64,000 bases of DNA from Hysterangium stoloniferum (Eukaryota; Basidiomycota; Agaricomycetes; Hysterangiales; Hysterangiaceae). This document shows positions 56,082 to 64,000 of the stretch, in pieces (within the stretch, counting starts at the first letter, position 1; each line of letters begins with the position of its first letter). Both the position numbers and the translations under genes were made by a program. The notes beneath the pieces were generated by a model. The model made no database searches. It was not told where the DNA came from and saw only the letters and a list, made by a program, of their open reading frames with translations. The stretch covers positions 682,001 through 746,000 of the forward strand of contig WHVD01000017.1 of NCBI GenBank assembly GCA_015178975.1, given 5' to 3'.

Positions 56082-58034
56082 CAGTAGACTCTCTTATAAC
56101 CCATACCTCTCGGGATAGGTCCAGGGTATGGGTTATGGGAGAGTATGGGTTTTGAGTGAGGTCAACTATGAAGGTCGTCGGTTGTCTATATGGAAATACC
56201 TAGCATTCTTGTAGAATACAAAGCTATCCATGCAAAAAATAACTAGTAATCTTTGTGTCCTGCATGGCTTGTATCTCGAGAACGTGTGTCCTCATCCCAA
56301 ATGAGCCCAGCATTGACTCTAATGAACATATGAATGGATCATCATCTAATTGGTTCATGTATTTTTTCAAGACTAATGCTGCTTGGAGTGCTTCACTGCG
56401 TGTAGGATGTGGTTCGACAGCTTCAACATCACCACTATTCCCCTTGCCATTCACTTCCTGCACCATGGCTGCCTTTGCATCCATCACAGCCTGATAGATA
56501 TCTTTATCTGTTGCATCGAAGATATTGTGCATCTCATCAGCTGGGTTGAGAAGCTCTGTCACATTCATTCAGTTTGAGTGTTGGAGGGCCCCAGTAGCCT
56601 CAAGATCATCCAATGCCTCATGAATGGCATTCTCAGCTTGCACGATGGGATCATTGCATGACTCCAAGTTAATGGTGTGGATTAGGGATGAGATGGGAAG
56701 AGAGGGTTGAATAGGCCTGAGAGATGTTGATGCTGATAAGTCAGGAAGGATGTTGGCTTTATGCCAGCAATTTCAGATTGTTGTTGTGTCACATCATTCC
56801 ATATTAGCAAGTCGCATAGCTTCAAGTTGATCAATTTCGTAGATCCCTGATGGAGTAATGCCAGCTTCATAGCAGTCAATGGAACGTTGGATGTATTGGG
56901 CGTGATATTTTGCCTTGAAGCAGCGAATGATACCCTGGTCATTGGGTTGAATGTGTGCAGTGAGGTTAGGCTCAAAATTCTTAACACATATGTTGGTGAG
57001 GGTCTCTGGGACAATGTGTCCTGCAAAGTTGTCCTGCAACAGTAAAATCTTTCGCCCCTCACTTCTAAGGTCCCTATCCCAATCCAATAGCCACTCCTGA
57101 TAGAGAGTGGCTGTCATCCATGCTTTTGCATTGCTTCGATAATTGAAACCAAGTTGTGCACCAGTCTTGCCCTTGAAGGGCCATGGCTTCTGTGATTTTC
57201 CAATGATAAGTGGTGGTAATTTTTTCGAGCCATCTGCATTTGCCGTGAATAGATATGTGAGTCGATTCTTCTTTCCTTTGACACCAGAGTTCTCCTTGTT
57301 GGCAAGTCCACGATCTGCAGGCATACTGCAAGACTTTGCTCAGGCCCAATCAACATCTAAAAATCAGAAAGAACTCACGCATAGAAAAGAGCAGTCTCAT
57401 CTGTATTAAAAATATCACGTGGCATGTAAAGCTCTTTTTTGATGAGTTCTTGAATATGCAGCTGCTCCCTTTCAATGGTATCAGGAGATGCAGAGGCAGC
57501 TTCACCATATCATTTCATATCCTTCAAGCCATTTCGTGCTTTAAAACAGCTTAACCACCCTTCACTCAAGCTAAAGCGTTCATCATCTGGCACACCTGCA
57601 AGATCAGCAAATGTTTTCCATTTTTGGTGAAGAACATCGCCAGTAAGAAGCAGCTTGTCTGCCATTGCCTTTGAAACCCAAAGGTCCAACGTTTCTGTAA
57701 CCTCTGGATGTTGTGTTTGACGAACCCTTTTGGCTGAATGTGCAGAATCTTTGTTCCTTTCTGCTCACCACCTCACTTCATCTTTGATCCATGCTGAGAC
57801 CAGTGGCTGCTTGATTTTGAGGCTGGGATAGATTGCATGAAAATGGTTTGCTGTTTTTGTCTGATTCCTACCATTGGCATTATGCCAATCCAAGATTTCA
57901 ATCCTTTGTTGAAGATGGGAGAGTTATGGGTTATCAGCCTGAAATCCCCGCAAACCAACTTGGGAAATGAGGGATCCCATGGGTTATCAAAGAGTATGGG
58001 TTATTTGGGGTATGGGTTATAAGAGAGTCTACCG
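56082..58034 (-). mobile_element. Pogo/Tigger-like DNA transposon in unit Z copy 3
   Basis: 1953 bp with TIRs starting C(A/G)GTAGACTCTCTTATAAC and a TA duplication (56080-56081 and 58035-58036). The uninterrupted target in copy 2 reads TTGATTATTCATATTCC (about 28126). Subterminal copies of TATGGGTTA occur at both ends. Confidence 0.88.
56224..57760 (-). pseudogene. Pogo-like transposase (DDE_1 type) with one intron
   Basis: The N-terminal CENP-B/Tc5-like HTH region (FSLSEGWLSCFKARNGLK) is followed by a TGA (plus 57510-57512), then NTDETALF with the first Asp. A 53-bp GT-AG intron (57326-57378) falls there, and the next exon reads MPADRGLANKENSG...KNRLTYLF, LLLQDNFAGH (second Asp) and QPNDQGIIRCFKAKY (third Asp). 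The C-terminal part (SEALQAALVLKKYMNQLDDD) is at 56224-56568. At least one frameshift or stop between 56568 and 56794 breaks it. Such proteins cut and paste at TA. Confidence 0.8.
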
Positions 58035-59006
58035 TATTCATATTCCAATCTCACATTCTTCGTTAAGGGTCGGCAATTCACCTGCGTATCTTCTACTTGT
58101 AACCGAATTAGCTTGCTGCATAGACCCCTGGGTTCCGAGCTAATTTGAATGTATAAGGTATTTTGCTGCAGCCTGCTGGATGGTTCTACGCTTCCCAGCT
58201 AGCTAGACGAACCAGATCATCACAACTAACATGTGTCGCTTTCACACGCGCCGTGGACCCCCAAATTGTATCAACATCATCAACACAACCAGCTACAGAG
58301 TGTACTAAACTAAATGCCATATAACTGCATGGAGTATTCTTATTTCATTGTATTTCAATGAATAAGTTTCTATATCCGGCGACATTTACAACCCGCGTGG
58401 GCAAATCCCATAACAGGTGGGTGCCGACCCCAGCAACACCCCCACCATGCAGCATGGGACGGCCATTCACATTTCTACACCTATGTCCTCCCCAATTTGC
58501 AGGTCATATATCATATATTCCAGATTTGCATCACCATAAATATCCTATGTATTTGCCCCCCCAATTTTAAGGGAGTTCTTTTTCATTGGTAGGTACATAG
58601 ATAGTATGTAGGGTACCACTTGTTGTAAACAAGATTCGCAATATTACCAAAAAGAAAAAAATGATACTACGAGCTGGGAAAAACTCTCCTCTCCATATGT
58701 ATGTAGTAATATGCAATCTTTACACTTTGGCCATAAACAAGGGTAATGAGTTTTGTTATAGCATTTATGAGGCATATAGATCGCCCACACTCAAATTATT
58801 AATATTAATTACATGAAGCATTTCTAGGACACCACAGTACCTTCCCCGATTTTTATATAGCTGTATGTTTTCATTTTGGCTAGATTTACAGTTAAGAGCA
58901 GGTAAGATAGGATGGTAAGTGAGCACTTAGTGAGATTTACAAGTGGATTTACAGTAGATTTACACATCCAGGCGGCATCCTTCTGAATGGTTTGTACCCT
59001 CACAAT

Positions 59007-59513
59007 TGTTGAATTTTGGGAATCTGATATGCGAGCAACAAGGAGCACGGACCATATATGCCTATATTAGTAAGCAGTTACTAGGTGTATACATATAAGG
59101 ACAATACATGTATTGTAGTCCTTATCCGTTGTAACAAGACTCACTTTGTATTCCAACAGGTTATGGGCCCCGGCAGCACACTCCTGCACATTCAAAATGT
59201 CAATTCCCAAAACACAAATGGATCACAGTTAGCTACCATTCACCAAAGCTAGGTGCTGTTATAGACCACCTTTAATCCCATCGCTACAAACCACCATTCC
59301 ACACATTGTCATTCACTGTGCAAACTTCATCCTTCACATACTGCCACTAATTCTACAGTCATTACCATACAAGAATTTACACTCAAAACTGTAATATCCT
59401 GCACATGCTCCCAATAATGCTGTGATGATCTGGCTGACTGAGGTGCCGAAAATCCCAGAGCCATTGAGCCTGAGGATGGCCAACTCACAGGTCGATTGTG
59501 AGTGTCAGGGTAA
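59007..59513 (+). mobile_element. 5' fragment of a Copia-type LTR element
   Basis: LTR 59007-59158 (TGTTGAATTTTGGG...TTCCAACA) plus 355 bp of leader. It matches the inverted start of the element at 60504-62863, including GGTTATGGGCCC right after the LTR, the likely primer-binding region. It is cut off at 59513. Confidence 0.65.
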
Positions 59514-59999
59514 TATATATAATATATATTTTTGCCATTTATTTTTGATTTTAGTTTATTTTAACTATGTCTACATGTAGCAGTACAGGCATGGTACGAG
59601 AGAGATTACATAATCGCACTGCCACCCACATGAAAAGCAGCGCAGTGCAGTAACACTGCGACATGACGTAGTGGTGGCACAATGCAAACGACGGCACCAA
59701 CATAAGGCTGATGCTGCCACCCATGCCCCGATGGTCATACAGTGGTGGCCATGCAGCAACACAGTGATGCGGCGCAACAGCACCATGACACGATGTAGTG
59801 GCAGCACAGCGCAAACAACGGCACTGCCTACACCCCGACGGACACACAGTGCTTCACACTGTGTGCCCATGGAGGCCTCCTTGTGCACCAGCACTGCAAC
59901 TGCAGTCGGAGCCTATGCAAATGCCGGGCAGGATTACATAAGTGCTGAAGCGCAGCTATGCAATATAGGGTGCATACATGCCGTTTTTAGTATTCTTCT
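59514..59999. other. No gene; TA-rich patch then GCA/GTG-rich low-complexity sequence
   Basis: 59518-59535 is a TA run. 59580-59960 is built from degenerate GCAGCA/CACTGC-like words on both strands, which creates long shadow ORFs. Nothing assignable. Confidence 0.4.
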
Positions 60000-60142
60000 C
60001 AGTTTTTTCATAAATAAATACTAAATAAATATTAAATAAATAGTATAAATAGGGGGCATGTACATAGTTGGTCTTTAGTTTCAATCTCTTAGGAATCCCA
60101 CTAAAACAAGTGTGATCTCCCCTGTCATTGAGCTGTCCCCTC
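60000..60142 (+). repeat. LTR-D fragment
   Basis: Reverse-complement match to part of 19617-19814 (TTTCAATCTCTTAGGAATCC, ACAAGTGTGATCTCCCCTGT). Truncated at 60142 by the Tc1-like copy. Confidence 0.55.
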
Positions 60143-63100
60143 AAGAACCACTGTAAATACAGACCTGAAATTTGGTGGTTGGTTAGGTCTATATGTTATC
60201 TATATGCCCTTAGAATATTATGACATACACATTTGTATTTCCCATGCTATCAATAAAATAATAACAAAATCACATTGGAAGGGTTTTGTCCCACTCACAT
60301 TATTGGCACAAAACCTTATTGATTATCTGCAAATAAGGTTTTGTTTAATCATGTGACCTATCAAAATTAGATATACAGTATATATAGCTGTTCACTTTCT
60401 ACATAGTTCAACAACATCCTCACAACTTAACATTCTACACCATGAAAGCTCTTACTCCTGCTCAGGTTAGCCACATTCTCACTTTGCTCAATAAGGCAAG
60501 TCTTGTTGTAATACAAAGTGAGTCTTGTTACAAACGGATAAGGACTACAATACATGTATTGTCCTTATATGTATACGCCTAGTAACTGCTTACTAATATA
60601 GGTGTATGGTCTGTGCTTCTTGCTGCTCGCATATCAGATGCCCAAAATCCAACACACTCCCTCGAGCACAAGGAGATCACACTAAATCAGAGCACTCCCT
60701 TAAACATATCCTTGAGTTCATTTGACTGAACTCCATGAGATAACCGCAACATCCTCCAAATACCTCAAGTGCGTTCCTTGAACCTCAAGTATTCCCATAC
60801 AGTTGTCCATTGTTTCGACTCCCAATCCTATCCTGGATATTACGGGTGATAATGGCAAGTGGTGATGTTCGACAGCGATCCAGGACAAACTTGCTGAATA
60901 GTAAAATGGCGATTTGGCCCTTTCCACGGGTGGGCAATGATAAACGTGGATCATAAGAGTTGTTGCTGTGTGAATGTAGGCATGAATGAGTGCTGTAGTG
61001 CCAATGTGATGTGTGGTAAGCAATAAATGGTGTGCGACGTTGAAAGGGGGACAGTCACTTTCTTGATATGTGCAATTCGATTGAGCACTTGCCACTGATA
61101 TGCTCAGTGCATTCGACGTTGATGTCCTTGGCTTGGCATTGACATGGCGTTGCACCTTCTTCTTGTTGGCCAGGCATTACATTGTTTCGCCTCTGTAACG
61201 TTCACAGTGGATATATGGTCATTGCCACTGCGTTTTCGAGATTCCAGGTATGTTCTCATCCATTTTGTCCTGGGGCTGTTCATCTATGCGTAGCAAGGCT
61301 GCAATGGCAGCAACCTCTCGTGGCAAGTTGTTCTGGGGCAGTGCTGGAACACTAGCATCCCTTTCAGTTATGCCTCCGTCACTGCTGATTGAATATGCAG
61401 GTATACACTAACAATTTGCGTGCGTGATGGTCTCGACTGATGGTTCTGATTACCGGCGTGTGTATGCTCTTTGAATTCTTTGAGCAGGTCCATGCAGGTG
61501 CGTCAATCATCATCTTGTCTCGGCGACATCTTTGGCTTCTTGTATTGCAGGTGGCGATTGCAGTGTGATGAGCATGTTGTCTTGCATGACATACTGGGTG
61601 TCCGTGGGTTTATTCCTTCCCTCAGCCTGTATGTCATTCAAGTCGACTAGACCTAGTCATCGAGGTCGTCCTTGAGCATTTGGTTGTCACCGCGCCTTGC
61701 CCTGTGTGGTATGCCTCAAAGTAAAATTCTTGGTTTTCTTCTTCCAATTCATCACCCTATCACTAATGTTCCTTTGCCTGTCTAGCTAATCACCCGGTTC
61801 AGCATTCCCTCCAGTAGGGCTCTTCCGTCCCTCTGGCTCATGATGAGACTGCGGTTGGCCACCACCTCAGTCATCTGCTAGGTTTCCCGTGTGCCATACT
61901 TCCGCATCCATCTCTATTGTAGCTGTCGTTGATTATAATATTGGCAGTAGTTGTGATTGGTGGTGCCTCGAAAAGGTGAGGACTTTGTTCGATGCCCAAA
62001 ACTGCCCACAGGTCTTTGTACATTGAGTCGTCTCGATTCGAGGTCTCGATTGTTCGCAGTTCAGCTGTGGTTAATGGGAGCCACCCATGATGCGTGTGAC
62101 ATTGACAGCTGTTCCTGGCTGTGCAGTCCTGCATGTTGTGATGTGAGTCCTAATGCTCGCTATCCCTTGCTATCCCAAATCTAACACACTCCCTCGAGCA
62201 TGAGGGACTCGCAGTGACCATTCCCACTCCCTCAAATGATAAATCCATACCATCCAATTTTCCCAGTCCAAGTTTTCCTCACTGCAACTTCATCCTGGTG
62301 CACTGTATCTCTCCAAGACATGATAGTCATAGCATTCCCTCTGGTGAAGACAGCTTGTCTTTCCAGCTCACAATTGACCTGTCGGGTTGGCCATCCTCAG
62401 GCTCAATGGCTCTGGGATTTTCAGCACCTCAGTCAGCCAGATCGTCGCAGCGTTATTGGGAGCGTGTGCAGGATATTACAGTTTTGAGTGTAAATTCTTG
62501 TTATGGTAATGACTGTAGAATTAGTGGTAGTATGTGAAGAGTGAAGTTTGCACAGTTAATGACAATGTGTGGAATGGCGGTTTGTGCAATGGGATTAAAG
62601 GTGGTCTACAACAGCACCTAGTTTTGGTGAACGGTAGCTAACCATGATCCGTTTGTGTTTTGTGAAGTTGACATTTTGAATGTGCAGGAGTGTGCTGCCA
62701 GGGCCCATAACCTGTTGTAATACGAAGTGAGTCTTGTTACAAACGGATAAGGACTACAATACATGTATTGTCCTTATATGTATACGCCTAGTAACTGCTT
62801 ACTAATATAGGCGTATGGTCTGTGCTTCTTGCTGCTCGCATATCAGATTCCCAAAATCCAACAAGTCTGCTTCTCAGATCTCTGCAATAACTAGCAGAGG
62901 TCTGTCTACTATATCCAGAATCACTTTACCCATTGCCCATCACTTGCCAAAGCACCTGGTGGCTGTCCATGCAAGCTTTCTCCCTCAGATATTCATTATT
63001 CCATCCAACAAATCACTTCTCAGAAGGCAGAACATGCCACTGAGGTCACCAAAATCCTTCAAAATATGACTGGAGAGTCCATTTCAGTGAAGATTGTTCA

Positions 63101-63233
63101 TAGAGCACTCAAGAAGGCTAGAATGAGGGCTGTGGTAAAGAGAAAAAGACCTTTACTCACTAAGAGGCATAGGAAGGCAAGAATGGACTTTTCTCTGGCA
63201 CACAAGGACTGGACTGTGGATGATTGGAAGAGG
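60143..63233 (+). pseudogene. Truncated third Tc1-like copy, split by a Copia-type element
   Basis: Homologous to 36550-37290: TIR arm (60143-60285), transposase start ATG 60442 (MKALTPAQVSHILTLLNKAS), and after the insertion at 60503 the part with MTGESISVKIVHRALKKARM (63066 on) up to DWTVDDWKR at 63233. Both ends of the transposon are missing, as are the first catalytic Asp and everything beyond it. The join across the insertion is exact once one AGTCT is removed. Confidence 0.75.
60504..62863 (-). mobile_element. Non-autonomous Copia-type LTR element
   Basis: LTRs 60504-60654 and 62713-62863 (151 bp each, three differences, two of them CG versus CA/TG), flanked by a perfect AGTCT duplication (60499-60503 and 62864-62868). 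The internal 2.06 kb on the minus strand shows only short ORFs (60718-61155, 61871-62134). I find no protease, integrase, RT or RNase H motif, so it probably moves with enzymes of a full relative. A second copy's 5' end is at 59007-59513. Confidence 0.8.
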
Positions 63234-63242
63234 GAAGAGGGC

Positions 63243-63427
63243 TATATGGGTCTGGTAGGGTGTCATCTAGGGATCAGATCACATTTACATAGGGTAGGGC
63301 TTATATGGGTCTGGTAGAGTGTCATCTAGAGACCAGATCATATTTACATAGGATAGGGTAGGGCTTATGTATATGGGTCTGGTAGAATGTCATCTAGAGA
63401 CCAGATCACATTTACATAAGGTGGGAT
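63243..63427. repeat. Tandem repeat, about 60-70 bp x 3
   Basis: Three units sharing TATGGGTCTGGTAG, GTGTCATCTAG and CAGATCACATTTACATA, of slightly different length. Farther right, 63480-63590 has short repeats around CATCYAGGAAGCTGCATGTGTG. The remainder to 64000 shows nothing supportable. Confidence 0.6.
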
Positions 63428-64000
63428 TTTCAGATGTAAACATAGGGTTCAATACAGGGTTCAGATTTTGCTCACATAGGATAGGTACAACCTTTCACCC
63501 AGGATGAAAAGCTGTGTGTGTGCAACTTTTCATCCAGGAAACTGCATGTGTGCAATTCATCTAGGAAGCTGCATGTGTGTGGCTCTTTGTCCTTTTTTAA
63601 AATTTTTTTTATGTTATATTCCCCCCGGTGGATGGTCCATCTTTTTTGTAAAAGAGTTCAAAGGGTTTTTGAATAAATCCTAATTTGTGGGAAAAAGATG
63701 GGTAGTTGTGTGGATGTGTGGATGTGTGTGGGATGGGGTGGGGCTGGCATCTAAACTGCCAGACATCCACATCTTTGCTCAACTGCTAGCTGCTTCCAGC
63801 TAGATGGCCTTTTGTATATTTCTACAAAAAGGTAGAGGGCCTACCTTGGGTGAGAATATAGTTTAAAAAAAAAGGAAACCCCTCCTAATCTCTATCCTCA
63901 AATACCCCTCTAGAAACTCTCTTCATCATAGTTGTCAGTACACCACAACTATAATACCCTATGACACTTATGTAGTATTTTGGCCCCCTGGTCGAGCAAG

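Larger units (their letters stand above)
52908..59006. mobile_element. Unit Z, copy 3 (interrupted by a Pogo-like transposon)
   Basis: Follows LTR-D exactly as copy 1 does. It keeps the 1.45-kb segment lost from copy 1 and is interrupted at 56080 by a Pogo-like element. CpG sites preserved in copy 2 are TG/CA here (58380-58470). It ends at 59006, where a Copia-type LTR begins. Confidence 0.6.

Noticed and set aside
59551..60024. Overlapping ORFs of about 100 codons on both strands
   Set aside because: They arise from a low-complexity GCA/GTG-rich stretch, with codon content set by the repeat.
61871..62537. ORFs of 75-107 codons on both strands within the Copia-type element
   Set aside because: Mutually overlapping, no retroelement motif, and not conserved in the 59007-59513 copy as far as it extends.

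Overview
The window looks like a transposon graveyard from a filamentous fungus, most likely a basidiomycete (Agaricomycetes). The evidence is several Ty3/gypsy chromoviruses with chromodomain-ended integrases, a Helitron replicase-helicase fragment, Tc1-like and Pogo-like DNA transposons, and short GT-AG introns of 39 to 65 bp. I see no rRNA or tRNA, no CRISPR array and no convincing single-copy host gene. The species cannot be named from the sequence.

Layout. Positions 1-5.3 kb hold a decayed gypsy fragment, two copies of a Harbinger-like MITE (TAA target duplication) and a truncated LTR between inverted repeats. Copy A of an old chromovirus ('family C', minus strand) runs from 5.5 to 19.8 kb. 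It is split by a full-length 10.7-kb chromovirus ('element 1', 5936-16608, target duplication ACCAT). It is also split by a second LTR unit that encloses a Helitron fragment. Positions 19.8-30.4 kb hold three copies (1, 2 and an inverted copy 4) of an unassigned repeat, 'unit Z', which encodes a two-C2H2-zinc-finger protein. A low-copy island lies at 22.6-24.9 kb. A gypsy chromovirus without LTRs ('element E') fills 30.4-39.8 kb. It is interrupted by a solo LTR, by a second solo LTR later broken by an inversion, and by a 1.6-kb Tc1-like transposon. A cysteine-rich intron-bearing gene ('gene X', from 40.9 kb) is interrupted by the youngest and best preserved element ('element 2', 41553-47440, LTRs differing at two positions). 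Copy B of the family C mosaic plus Z copy 3 runs from 47.4 to 59.0 kb, with its own Tc1-like (49.4 kb) and Pogo-like (56.1 kb) insertions. The last 5 kb hold a non-autonomous LTR element nested in a third, truncated Tc1-like copy.

The strongest observation is mutational. Nearly every in-frame stop in the retroelement genes is TGA where arginine CGA is expected. LTR pairs and paralogous copies differ mainly at CpG. This is what methylated-CpG deamination or a CpG-directed RIP-like process would produce. The mosaics also allow a relative insertion history: family C, then the LTR-Helitron unit, then the A/B duplication, then copy-specific insertions with matching empty sites. The best candidates for something undescribed are unit Z and its zinc-finger protein, gene X antisense to a retroelement, and the third ORF of element 1.
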